A stretch of DNA of 64,000 nucleotides from a virus: the IMG/VR virus record IMGVR_UViG_3300009180_000021, positions 87,783 through 151,782 of that record, one strand, 5' to 3'. The notes below the pieces were generated by a model, which saw nothing but the letters and a program-made list of their open reading frames with translations, did no database searches and had not been told where the DNA came from. Below, piece by piece: positions 49,500 to 58,541 of this stretch. Made by a program: the position numbers and the translations under genes. How positions within the stretch are numbered: the stretch's first letter is position 1; every line of letters begins with the position of its first letter.

Positions 49500-51146
49500 A
49501 TGAATTCTACACTAGTCACTGGCATATGGGATCTTGGCAGGGACTCTGCATCTGAGGGTTGGAATAGAGGGTTTGATCATTATATTTCAAACTTTACTAA
49601 ACTGCTAAAGGACTTAAAAGATCATAATCTAGCAATTTTTATAGATCCAAAACATGAAGATTTGGTTTGGTCAATAAGAGATAGGTCTAATACTGTTGTT
49701 TACCATCACACAAAAGAACAATTTGGTGGTGGATTTTTTCCATTTTTTGATAAGATCCAAGAAATAAGATCAAAAACTGAGTGGCAAAATCAAGTTGGAT
49801 GGCTAAAGGATAGTACTCAAGGATCACTAGAATGGTACAACCCTATGGTCATGAGCAAGATGTTTCTCTTGCACAATGCCAAGATATTTAATCCATTTAA
49901 CAGTAGTCATTATTTTTGGATAGATGGTGGAATAACAAATACTGTTCACCCAGGATACTTTAGCCACGACAATATACTTGAAAAAATAGAAGACATAGCT
50001 AAAAAGTTTTTGTTTGTTTGTTTTCCATACGAAAGTCAAACAGAAATCCATGGGTTTAATATCAATGGAATGAAAAAATTTGCTAAATCAGAAACCGTGA
50101 ATAGAGTTGCTCGTGGAGGATTTTTTGGCGGTCATGTTGACTGCATATCTCCTGCTAATGAATTTTACTACTCTCTATTAAGAGATTCATTAAATGAAGG
50201 ATATATGGGTACAGAAGAAAGTATCTTTACTTTAATGACTTATCTTCAACCAGAAACATATGAATGCGAATATATAAATGAAGACGGATTACTGGCAACA
50301 TTCTTTGAAAATGTAAAAAATAATAATACTAAAAAACAAACTATAGCTAAAACAAAACTACACAGAAATAATGATATTCTACTATACATTAATGCTTTTA
50401 ATTCTCCAGAACAATTACAGATGGTGCTTGATTCTTTTGAAAAATATGACAATAATTTCCTTTCCAAGACTAGAAAAATCTTAATAAACAATTCAACCAA
50501 AGAATCATTATTTGAAAAATATAATGAAATTTCAAAGAAATATTCTTTTGAAGAAGTTAGAAAAGGAAACCTTGGTGTTTGTAGAGCAAGACAGTTTGCT
50601 GCTGAACATTTTGCAGAATCTAAATCTAAATATATGATGTTTTTTGAAGATGATATGTTAATAGATTTATCTGATTCTTGCTGTCCTTTTGGGTTCAAGA
50701 GAAAAGTAAATAATCTATTTGATACTGTTGTTAGAATAATGGATTTAGAAGAATATGACTTTTTAAAATTTAGTTTCAGTGAGTTCTATGGACATAATGG
50801 TGAGCAATGGAGCTGGCACAATGTACCACAAGATAAAAGAATAGAATACTTTGGACATTTGAATAAAAAACCCCCAACTAATTTCACAAATATTAAAAGT
50901 TTAAATGGTACTCCTTATGTTGAAGGAGAAATTTACTATTGTAACTGGCCTCATATTATAGGTCAGAGAGGTAATAAGTCGATGTTTTTAGATACTACTT
51001 GGTCTTATCCATACGAACAGACCTGGATGAGTCATATTTATACATTGAAAAAAGAAGATAAAATTAAACCAGCACTATTATTAGCGAGTCCTATTTTTCA
51101 CAACAGGGTACATTTTTATGAAGCGCACGAAAGAAAAGAAAACTGA
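49500..51146 (+). CDS. two-domain glycosyltransferase (HtrL/YibB-like plus GT2)
   Basis: 548 aa. N-terminal HtrL/YibB-like domain (TLVTGIWDLGRDSASEGWNR, then HYFWIDGGITNTV with the D of the donor site). C-terminal GT2-like domain starting near residue 300 (LLYINAFNSPEQLQMVLDSF, then YMMFFEDDMLIDLSD with an EDD metal motif). Fusion of two transferases, so it may add two sugars. No ribosome-binding site is visible before the ATG; the leader is Asn/Ile-codon rich. Confidence 0.8.
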   Translation: MNSTLVTGIWDLGRDSASEGWNRGFDHYISNFTKLLKDLKDHNLAIFIDPKHEDLVWSIRDRSNTVVYHHTKEQFGGGFFPFFDKIQEIRSKTEWQNQVGWLKDSTQGSLEWYNPMVMSKMFLLHNAKIFNPFNSSHYFWIDGGITNTVHPGYFSHDNILEKIEDIAKKFLFVCFPYESQTEIHGFNINGMKKFAKSETVNRVARGGFFGGHVDCISPANEFYYSLLRDSLNEGYMGTEESIFTLMTYLQPETYECEYINEDGLLATFFENVKNNNTKKQTIAKTKLHRNNDILLYINAFNSPEQLQMVLDSFEKYDNNFLSKTRKILINNSTKESLFEKYNEISKKYSFEEVRKGNLGVCRARQFAAEHFAESKSKYMMFFEDDMLIDLSDSCCPFGFKRKVNNLFDTVVRIMDLEEYDFLKFSFSEFYGHNGEQWSWHNVPQDKRIEYFGHLNKKPPTNFTNIKSLNGTPYVEGEIYYCNWPHIIGQRGNKSMFLDTTWSYPYEQTWMSHIYTLKKEDKIKPALLLASPIFHNRVHFYEAHERKEN

Positions 51147-52398
51147 TAACACAATATTCATTCAGATAGCCTCATATAGAGATCCTCAACTATTACCAAC
51201 TATCGAGGACATGCTAGATAAAGCAAAAAATCCTGAAAATTTAAGAATAGGAATATGCTGGCAGCATAATAGTAGTGATACTTGGCAAGATGTTGATAAA
51301 TATAAAGATGATCCTAGATTCAGGATATTAGATATTCCATATAAGGAATCAAAAGGTGTTTGCTGGGCAAGAAATGCTGTACAAGCATTATATCAGGGTG
51401 AAAAATATACATTACAATTAGATAGTCATCATAGATTCAATCAAGATTGGGATAAGACACTAATAGATATGTTAGTTGATTTACAAAAAGATGGTCATAA
51501 AAAACCTCTTATAACTTCATATATTCCAAGTTTCGATCCAGATAATGATCCAACAGCTAGAGTACAAGAACCATGGAAAATGAATTTTGATAGGTTCATT
51601 CCAGAGGGCGCTGTATTTTTCTTGCCTGCATCATTTGATACTTGGGACGATAAGACAAAACCACTTCCGGGTAGGTTCTATAGTGCTCATTTTGCTTTCT
51701 CTGTTGGAGCATTTTGCACAGAAGTTCCTCATGATCCAGAATATTATTTTCATGGTGAAGAAATAAGCATAGCCGTCAGAGCTTACACTCATGGATATGA
51801 TATATTTCATCCTCACAAAGTGGTTTGCTGGCATGAATATACTAGAAAAGGACGAACAAAACAATGGGATGACGATCCAATGTGGGGTCAAAGAAATACT
51901 CATTGTCATTTAAGAAATAGAAAACTATTTGAAATGGATGGAGAAAAAAGAGATATTGATTTTGGTAAATATGGATTTGGAGATGTTCGTTCACTAAGAG
52001 ATTATGAGAAGTATTCTGGACTATCTTTTTCTAGAAGAGCTATACAAAAAAGAGTTCAAGATCATTATGCTCCACCAGATCCAGAAACTACTAATTTATC
52101 AGATGAGGAATTTGATAGCAGACTAATGAGCATTTTTAAACACTGTATAGATATAGGATATGCTCAAGTTCCAGAAGACGATTACGATTTCTGGGCTGTA
52201 GCATTTAAAGATAAAGAAGGAAATGATCTATATAGAAAAGATGCAGATAAAGATGAAATAAAAAATATGAAAAATGATCCTGATGGTTATTGTAAAGTTT
52301 GGAGAGAATTTCAAACAGACCAAAAACCATCAAGTTGGTTAGTGTGGCCTCACAGTATTAGTAAGGGTTGGGCAGATCCAATAACTGGAAACCTATAA
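51118..52398 (+). CDS. GlcNAc-transferase-like GT (PF11397-type)
   Basis: 426 aa. TIFIQIASYRDPQLLPTIED and GVCWARNAVQALYQGE, then TLQLDSHHRFNQDWDKTLID with the DSH motif that replaces DxD in this GlcNAc-transferase family, and GAFCTEVPHDPEYYFHGEEIS. Overlaps the upstream gene by 29 nt. Common in phages and NCLDVs, usually adding GlcNAc to a Ser/Thr or another sugar. Confidence 0.85.
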   Translation: MKRTKEKKTDNTIFIQIASYRDPQLLPTIEDMLDKAKNPENLRIGICWQHNSSDTWQDVDKYKDDPRFRILDIPYKESKGVCWARNAVQALYQGEKYTLQLDSHHRFNQDWDKTLIDMLVDLQKDGHKKPLITSYIPSFDPDNDPTARVQEPWKMNFDRFIPEGAVFFLPASFDTWDDKTKPLPGRFYSAHFAFSVGAFCTEVPHDPEYYFHGEEISIAVRAYTHGYDIFHPHKVVCWHEYTRKGRTKQWDDDPMWGQRNTHCHLRNRKLFEMDGEKRDIDFGKYGFGDVRSLRDYEKYSGLSFSRRAIQKRVQDHYAPPDPETTNLSDEEFDSRLMSIFKHCIDIGYAQVPEDDYDFWAVAFKDKEGNDLYRKDADKDEIKNMKNDPDGYCKVWREFQTDQKPSSWLVWPHSISKGWADPITGNL

Positions 52399-53264
52399 TG
52401 AAAAAAGTAATTCTTTCATACTGTCATCAACAAGGTTGGGGAGATTCGATGATTAGTATCTTTGATATACTTAATCTTACTGATTTTTTAAGAAAAAAAT
52501 ATAATGATATACATATTACATTAATAATAAATGATATTGAAAATTTTGATATTGAAAATATTTTAGATAAAGTTTTTGATTTGGATTTCTTCAAAAGTTT
52601 TTTTGATGAATTTGTAATACAAAAAATATCTTTCTTAAATTTCTATAATCTTGGTTTTTGTACTTTTAATGGTGTTCAATATAATAGAATATATTCAGGA
52701 AGAAATGAGGATGTTAAAAATAATACGCCGGGCATATTTGATATGTATGCTGAAAAAAGCGTTTCTCATATTTTTGAATCAAATTCTAAGGACTATAGTT
52801 ATTTTGTATTTAATGAGATAGAAGATAAACATATCAAAAAATTTCCAATCTTTAATAAAAAAATCATAGATTATGTTAACAATTTTATTTCTAATAATTT
52901 TCCAGATGGATTTGAATCGATATGTTATAGATCTAACAATGTTTTTGATGAAAATAAAATTAATCAATTATTAAATAAACTCAATAAAAATAAATCTTAT
53001 TTTTTAAGTTCTAATTCTTCTATTATAAAAGAAAAAATATCAAAAGAGATACCAAAAACAAAAATGATTAGGGGATTTGATCAATCTTATAATCTTTCTG
53101 GATTTTCAAATAATCCATTATCTAAAGAATATGATGCATTCTATTCTATATGCGAACTTTATACTTTAGGACAGAGTAAAAAAATATATTACGAAGGAGA
53201 ACTTCCTTGGATAAGTTTATTCCTTTGGTATGCTAGAAATATTTGTAAAGTAGAAATAAAATAA
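52398..53264 (+). CDS. unknown protein of glycosylation operon
   Basis: 288 aa from ATG 52398 (TAATG). KKVILSYCHQQGWGDSMISI at the start, a phosphate-binding-like turn (GWGDSM) near the N-terminus, then a helical and Asn/Lys/Ile-rich middle. The C-terminal half has FYSICELYTLGQSKKIYYEG. GT-B-like acceptor domain or a related nucleotide-binding fold, but no donor motif can be pointed to. Very AT-rich coding. Confidence 0.55.
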   Translation: MKKVILSYCHQQGWGDSMISIFDILNLTDFLRKKYNDIHITLIINDIENFDIENILDKVFDLDFFKSFFDEFVIQKISFLNFYNLGFCTFNGVQYNRIYSGRNEDVKNNTPGIFDMYAEKSVSHIFESNSKDYSYFVFNEIEDKHIKKFPIFNKKIIDYVNNFISNNFPDGFESICYRSNNVFDENKINQLLNKLNKNKSYFLSSNSSIIKEKISKEIPKTKMIRGFDQSYNLSGFSNNPLSKEYDAFYSICELYTLGQSKKIYYEGELPWISLFLWYARNICKVEIK

Positions 53265-53266
53265 AT

Positions 53267-53944
53267 ATGCTTAAAATACTATATACAATACTTAGTTGTA
53301 ATAGATATATAGAAGAAAGATGCATTAGCAGTGAAAACACATGGCTAAAACAAATAAATAAAAATTCCGACTATGTTATATTAACCGCAAACTCAGATAA
53401 ACCAAAAATATATTCAACAAATACTCCAGATAACTATACTTCCAATGCTTACAAATGGTTATTTTTTTTACAAAACTACGATTTCAAAGACTATCAATGG
53501 ATTTTTTCTATTGACGATGATAATTTTGTATTTCCAGATAGGCTAGAAAGATATATACATGAAAAAAACTTTGATAATAATAAAAAATTGGCTATTGGAC
53601 CAAGACACTGTGAATTTACTCCATTAAACGATATTATATTTTGTGGTGGAGGAGGTATACTAATATCTTCAAATGGAATTAGGTCTTTAAAACATTCTTT
53701 AATAAATATAGATTCACAGAATCATGATATATACGGTGGTCATGACCAGTTTTTATTCGATATGTTCAAAAAATTAGATTTTGAAATTATAGATGCAAAT
53801 GAAAATATAATAGATACTAAACCTTTTTTGCCCGATAAATTTAATTGCCCATCAATTAGTGATATTATGAGAGATAAGTGTATTAGTTTACACTATTGTA
53901 ATTCTGATGATAAAAAACTTCTATATGAAAAATACTATAAATGA
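53267..53944 (+). CDS. Fringe-like GT31 glycosyltransferase
   Basis: 225 aa. LKILYTILSCNRYIEERCIS, then QWIFSIDDDNFVFPDRLERY (DDD motif, binds Mn and UDP-sugar), and IIFCGGGGILISSNG (the Gly-rich segment typical of Fringe). Adds a hexose or GlcNAc to a sugar acceptor. The fold is mostly known from eukaryotes. Confidence 0.8.
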   Translation: MLKILYTILSCNRYIEERCISSENTWLKQINKNSDYVILTANSDKPKIYSTNTPDNYTSNAYKWLFFLQNYDFKDYQWIFSIDDDNFVFPDRLERYIHEKNFDNNKKLAIGPRHCEFTPLNDIIFCGGGGILISSNGIRSLKHSLINIDSQNHDIYGGHDQFLFDMFKKLDFEIIDANENIIDTKPFLPDKFNCPSISDIMRDKCISLHYCNSDDKKLLYEKYYK

Positions 53945-54756
53945 AAAAAATATACTTTACAACATTAAGTTTGGGCGAAAATTATACTCGTGATTATGCA
54001 TGCAACCTTATTGCAGATGTTCTAGACAAAACAAATCACTATTTTGCAGTAACCACTGATTGTCCAGAGACTATAAAGAATAGATTCGGAAATAATAAAA
54101 AAATTTTAATAGATACAATAGATAGAAATAATTTTAAAGTAAGAATTCCTATTGGTCAACAAAAATATGCTAGTGATTTTAATTTTAATATGAGATACAC
54201 ATGTTTAACTCAATTATTAGATCTAGAAGACTCTATAGTTATATGGACAGATTGTGATAATTCTTTAGAGTGGTGGGATGAAACTGAGGTTCGTAATTTT
54301 TTTGACTTAATGATCTCAGAAGGAAAAACATTTTTAGGTCCTAGAACAGATTATACATGGAAGGCTTTTCTAGATGACTATCTAAGTAGAACTACTAGCG
54401 GTATAGAGTATGGAAATTTTTGGCATAAAATATACAATTATGATCTACAAGACAATCCTTATAACGGATGGGAAAAAGCATCTTTGCCAGCTGAATATCT
54501 TTTAGTCTTTATGGAGACAGGAGATAAAATGAAAAAGTTTTATAATCAGTTAAAATGGTTTCATGATCATTTAGCAAATAAAGATTGGTCCCATGGAACA
54601 TGGGCAGAAGGATTTGAGCTGGGAGTTTCAGCACTTGTGGCAGGGTACACTCCATATGATATTGGATGGCATCATCCTATTTTAGCCAGAGCTATTAAAG
54701 CTAATGGACATAAAGCCCCAGAAGGTAAACCAAAGCATGGCACAGAGTTTCAATGA
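53941..54756 (+). CDS. GT-A-type glycosyltransferase-like protein
   Basis: 271 aa. KKIYFTTLSLGENYTRDYAC, then SIVIWTDCDNSLEWWDETEV with a DCD motif, and GPRTDYTWKAFLDDYLSR. Coupled by ATGA to the Fringe-like gene. Function by fold only. Confidence 0.72.
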   Translation: MKKIYFTTLSLGENYTRDYACNLIADVLDKTNHYFAVTTDCPETIKNRFGNNKKILIDTIDRNNFKVRIPIGQQKYASDFNFNMRYTCLTQLLDLEDSIVIWTDCDNSLEWWDETEVRNFFDLMISEGKTFLGPRTDYTWKAFLDDYLSRTTSGIEYGNFWHKIYNYDLQDNPYNGWEKASLPAEYLLVFMETGDKMKKFYNQLKWFHDHLANKDWSHGTWAEGFELGVSALVAGYTPYDIGWHHPILARAIKANGHKAPEGKPKHGTEFQ

Positions 54757-54765
54757 GAGTTTATA

Positions 54766-55623
54766 ATGGAAAACAAGCTAACATTTTACTTTCAGCCATC
54801 ATTTAGCGGTTGGATGCCAACAAGTATTTTCCAAGGATTATATGATTATTATGAATCAATATATGGAAATAGAGTACAGTCCGATAATAATTCTATACAA
54901 TATAATCATAACGCAGGATGCAAGACCGGCCCTCATCATTTAATTATAGAGAATCCAAATACAAAAAAATATATAGTAGTATCATATTGGGATATGGTAT
55001 ATGAACTTCTTAATGATCATAATGGATGGGATAATAAAAATTGTCTTGGCATATATTCTTCAGTAAATTCTAAAATTTTTGATCAAATTACACCATCGTC
55101 TTATTGCTGCTATAATATAGCAATTGAGAGAGAAATAGACCTTACAGATAAACAAATACTGAATAAACCTAATAATGAATTGTTATTTAGAGGCTATTTA
55201 CATGGCCACAGATTTTTCTTAAAAAACTTATCTTTTATGACAGATAAAAGGATACCATTTAATGAATATGTACAAGAAATATACTCTCATAAAATTGGTT
55301 TGAGTTTAAATGGTGCTGCTGAGATATGTAACAGAGATATGGAGATACTTGGTGTTGGTTCAGTATTATTAAGGCCAAAATTAGAACAAACAGAATTTCA
55401 TAACGACCTGATACCAGATACTCATTATGTTTCTTTTGATTTGGTAGAAGATAGCAAACTACAAGAAGAAATAATATTAGAAAAATATAATCAGATATTA
55501 AAAGATAAGGAATACATGCTATACATTGCCAAAAATGGACTAGATTGGTATAATAAAAATGGTTCGAGAGCTGCAAATATTGAAATACTAACAAAGATTA
55601 TTAAGATAAAAGAATTATTATGA
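54766..55623 (+). CDS. glycosyltransferase-like protein (GT-B C-terminal motif)
   Basis: 285 aa. C-terminal donor segment IGLSLNGAAEICNRDMEILG with an acidic and Arg/Asp motif, like the donor domain of GT90/GT1-like transferases; the N-terminal half (LTFYFQPSFSGWMPTSIFQG) is a small acceptor-type domain. Transcribed with its neighbours. Confidence 0.65.
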   Translation: MENKLTFYFQPSFSGWMPTSIFQGLYDYYESIYGNRVQSDNNSIQYNHNAGCKTGPHHLIIENPNTKKYIVVSYWDMVYELLNDHNGWDNKNCLGIYSSVNSKIFDQITPSSYCCYNIAIEREIDLTDKQILNKPNNELLFRGYLHGHRFFLKNLSFMTDKRIPFNEYVQEIYSHKIGLSLNGAAEICNRDMEILGVGSVLLRPKLEQTEFHNDLIPDTHYVSFDLVEDSKLQEEIILEKYNQILKDKEYMLYIAKNGLDWYNKNGSRAANIEILTKIIKIKELL

Positions 55624-56315
55624 CTACTACGCAAAATAAAATAAATAAAGCACTACTAGACTTTAAGGTAGATAAAAAATATTGGAAATATGATAATCTA
55701 ACAGGTCAAGACTATGATGACTTTAGATCCAAACCCGCTCCATTCATAAAAAAAACTATAGAGATAGCTAATATTTTAGGACTTAAAACCGTAATAGAAA
55801 TAGGATCTACTAGAATTTCTTCTAGTCAAAAATGTATTGATTATTTTGATTCTATTAATATAGATGCATATAAATCTCCTCCATGTTGTTGCGATGGTCA
55901 TGCAACTTTTTTTTGGGCAAGAGCTGGTTTTGATGTTTATACTGTCGATATTGATACAAATTGTATAAATGGAGTAAATTGGTGTTATTCAAACATATCT
56001 CAAAATCTTCCAGATAATTTACATATTAATATACCAAAAGATGGAATAGAGTTCTTACAGTCTTTTGATGGTAGAATAGATATCTTGTATCTTGATGGAT
56101 GGGATAAAGGAACCCCTAATTTTGCAGAAAATCATCTTAGCGCATTCCTATCGGCAAAAAATAAACTATCAGATATCCATTTAATTCTTATTGACGATAC
56201 TGATTTTGATACAGATACTGGTGGTAAAGATAAATTATTATCTCCACATCTAATATCAGAAGGATATTCTTTATTGTTTAATGGTAGACAAACTTTATTC
56301 ATTAATAGGCTATAA
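55620..56315 (+). CDS. class I SAM-dependent methyltransferase-like protein
   Basis: 231 aa. TVIEIGSTRISSSQKCIDYF resembles a motif I strand without the canonical Gly-x-Gly; DVYTVDIDTN is the acidic motif II, and IDILYLDGWDKGTPNF, LILIDDTDFDTDTGGKD follow. Overlaps neighbours by 4 nt. Probably modifies a sugar of the glycan. Loss of the Gly-rich loop makes activity uncertain. Confidence 0.65.
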   Translation: MTTTQNKINKALLDFKVDKKYWKYDNLTGQDYDDFRSKPAPFIKKTIEIANILGLKTVIEIGSTRISSSQKCIDYFDSINIDAYKSPPCCCDGHATFFWARAGFDVYTVDIDTNCINGVNWCYSNISQNLPDNLHINIPKDGIEFLQSFDGRIDILYLDGWDKGTPNFAENHLSAFLSAKNKLSDIHLILIDDTDFDTDTGGKDKLLSPHLISEGYSLLFNGRQTLFINRL

Positions 56316-56316
56316 T

Positions 56317-57096
56317 ATGAATCAAATAATCGTAACATTAACTACTGTTCCTAATAGACTTTTAGAAAAGCAAGATCATATGGGGGCAAGACATGGTATA
56401 AAAACATTACTTGAACAGTCATGGCAATCGTACTCTGTTCACTTAAATGTCCCTAATACATATAATGTAACTGGCGAGTCTATATCAATACCAGACTGGT
56501 TATTAGAATACCAAAATAAATATCCTCATTTAGAAATTTATCGTACTGATGATTATGGTCCTATAACTAAAATTCTACCAACTCTTGAAAGAGTAACAGA
56601 TCCAAATGCAATAATTATTACTGCAGATGATGACCTATACTATATGGACGGAATGATTTCAGCTCATGTACAGCATAGAAATAGGTACCCAAATTATGCC
56701 ATAGGATTTGCTGGACTATCAGCGATAGACGGAACATGCCATTTTTGCACAACTATAAAACAAGACACTAGAGTTAAAATATTAGAAGGATATAAAAGTG
56801 TTTCTTATATGAGACACTTTTTTGATTTAGATGAATTAAAGTTAAATTTTGTTGGTAAGAGCTGGAATGACGACCTAGTTTTATCTGCATATATGGGATT
56901 TAAAAATATTCCTAAAATAGTAATAGCTCATAGTCACGATGATGACTTTAGTCCAAGAGTAGAATCATTTCCTGTTATTGGACACACTCCAATAGAGCGT
57001 GGTGGATGTCATGAATTTAGAAATTCTGAAGAACATCAAAAAATATCAGAACCTAACGTAAATGAATTCTATAAATCTGGATATTTAGAAAGATAA
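56317..57096 (+). CDS. GT-A-type glycosyltransferase-like protein
   Basis: 259 aa from ATG 56317 (1 nt after the methyltransferase stop). NQIIVTLTTVPNRLLEKQDH, then AIIITADDDLYYMDGMISAH with a DDD motif and SWNDDLVLSAYMGF. Typical of poorly characterised GT-A families in phage glycosylation clusters. Last gene of the plus operon. Confidence 0.72.
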   Translation: MNQIIVTLTTVPNRLLEKQDHMGARHGIKTLLEQSWQSYSVHLNVPNTYNVTGESISIPDWLLEYQNKYPHLEIYRTDDYGPITKILPTLERVTDPNAIIITADDDLYYMDGMISAHVQHRNRYPNYAIGFAGLSAIDGTCHFCTTIKQDTRVKILEGYKSVSYMRHFFDLDELKLNFVGKSWNDDLVLSAYMGFKNIPKIVIAHSHDDDFSPRVESFPVIGHTPIERGGCHEFRNSEEHQKISEPNVNEFYKSGYLER

Positions 57097-57110
57097 TTTA
57101 AAAATACTAG

Positions 57111-57138
57111 TTGACTTCAAATGAAATCACACTATGAT
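57111..57138 (+). promoter_or_regulatory. sigma70-like promoter of secreted-protein gene
   Basis: Plus strand TTGACT (57111-57116), 16-bp spacer, TATGAT (57133-57138). The start site would be near 57145, giving a leader of about 30 nt to the ATG at 57175. Confidence 0.75.
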
Positions 57139-57174
57139 GAATAAGTGGCTAATCTTACAACTATGGTGAATATT

Positions 57175-57606
57175 ATGCGTTTGGGATTTATTTTAACGTT
57201 TGCTTTTATTCTTTTTTATACTAGTGATACCAAAGCTCAGTTTCCTTCTCAACAGCCTATGAGTAATATGAGCGGTTTAAACATGGCTTTTGGCTGTGGT
57301 TTTATGAATAATTTTGGTGGTGGAACTCCAAATGGAAATATGATGCTAGGTAGTGCCGCTGCCACTATGGCCCAAGGATCTTACGTACTAGATCAGTCCC
57401 AAGCTAATATAAATAATCAGACTGTTGAATCAATGTATTATGATAATAGGCTAAAAAAAACAAGAACATTTTTTGAAAATAGACAAATCAATAGTTATTA
57501 TAGGGATATTGAAGAGTGGCAAAAAAATACTCGTAAAGAGTTTAGGAATGCTGGTATGTATGATAGAGAAGCTATTGAATATATCTATAGTATATCTAAA
57601 CCCTAG
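57175..57606 (+). CDS. secreted Met/Asn/Gly-rich protein
   Basis: About 143 aa. RLGFILTFAFILFYTSDTKA followed by QFPSQ is a signal peptide with an AKA-type cleavage site. The mature part is rich in Met, Asn and Gly. It contains a helical segment (SAAATMAQGSYVLDQSQ) and NRLKKTRTFFENRQINSYYR, a pattern that I recall from secreted Planctomycetota proteins. An in-frame ATG at 57163 and GTG at 57145 are alternative starts. It has its own promoter and ends convergently, overlapping the subtilisin stop by 4 nt. Confidence 0.7.
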   Translation: MRLGFILTFAFILFYTSDTKAQFPSQQPMSNMSGLNMAFGCGFMNNFGGGTPNGNMMLGSAAATMAQGSYVLDQSQANINNQTVESMYYDNRLKKTRTFFENRQINSYYRDIEEWQKNTRKEFRNAGMYDREAIEYIYSISKP

Positions 57607-58541
57607 AGAACAGGATATAATATTCCATATCCTTGATATTTTTTAATTCCAGCATATCTAGGATCAGCTAAATTTTTTGCTTTCTTTTTGAATACACTCA
57701 CATAATCTTCTGATCTTTTTAACATAGTTCCTATTGCTGAGTATTCTATTTGTCTAGCATGACTTAGTAGTAATGCTGCACATCCTACAGCAAATGGTGT
57801 GCTCATACTAGTTCCACTCATTAGAGCATACTTATTTCCTGGCACACAACTTAATATTTCATGTCCTGGTGCTAGAAAATCAAGAGTCTCCCCACTGCAT
57901 GTAAAATTAGTACGACAAAGATTTTTATCTATAGCGCCTATTGCTATAGTATGATCATATTTAGCTGGATACATTATATCCACTTGTTCTCCAGAATTCC
58001 CAGCTGCACAAAAAATTATAGACCCTTTATTAGAAGCATATTTTATAGCTCTCTCAAGGGGCTCCGAAGCTTGTGGACTACCTAAACTCATAGAGATAAA
58101 ATCAGCGTCATTATCTGCTGCCCAAACTATTGCTTCTACTATTAATTCCAATCTACCTTGACCATCATCATTAAGAGCTTTAATAGGAATTATTTTTGCT
58201 TTTGGTGCTACTCCAACCATACCAACTTGGTTATCTTCTGCTGCTATTGTTCCCGCTGTATGTGTTCCATGACCATTTCTATCTTGAGGATCTTTTCCAG
58301 GCTCAACGAAGTTCCTACCCTGCAATAAATTATTTTTAATGTCTGGATGATTTAAATCACAGCCAGTATCTATTACTGCAACTTTAACTCCTTCTCCTTT
58401 AGATAATTTCCATTGATTCTCAATATTAAATTTTTTAATTTCCCATCCAGAAAATTGTGCAATATCTGGCCCAAGACCATGAATATCTTCTCTTATGTAT
58501 GGTAATAATCCACAGTCATTTTTCTTTTTTCTTAACATCAT
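57603..58541 (-). CDS. intracellular-type subtilisin (S8) protease
   Basis: 312 aa from ATG 58541 (second ATG at 58538). Catalytic D58 (AVIDTGCDLNHPD), H91 (NGHGTHTAGTIA), N182 (AAGNSGE) and S245 (SGTSMSTP). There is no signal peptide. Near the N-terminus GLLPYIRE matches the LIPY motif by which intracellular subtilisins block their own active site before activation. It likely acts inside the infected cell or is released with lysis. A longer reading from 58634 overlaps the trypsin gene out of frame and is rejected. Confidence 0.9.
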   Translation of the reverse strand: MMLRKKKNDCGLLPYIREDIHGLGPDIAQFSGWEIKKFNIENQWKLSKGEGVKVAVIDTGCDLNHPDIKNNLLQGRNFVEPGKDPQDRNGHGTHTAGTIAAEDNQVGMVGVAPKAKIIPIKALNDDGQGRLELIVEAIVWAADNDADFISMSLGSPQASEPLERAIKYASNKGSIIFCAAGNSGEQVDIMYPAKYDHTIAIGAIDKNLCRTNFTCSGETLDFLAPGHEILSCVPGNKYALMSGTSMSTPFAVGCAALLLSHARQIEYSAIGTMLKRSEDYVSVFKKKAKNLADPRYAGIKKYQGYGILYPVL

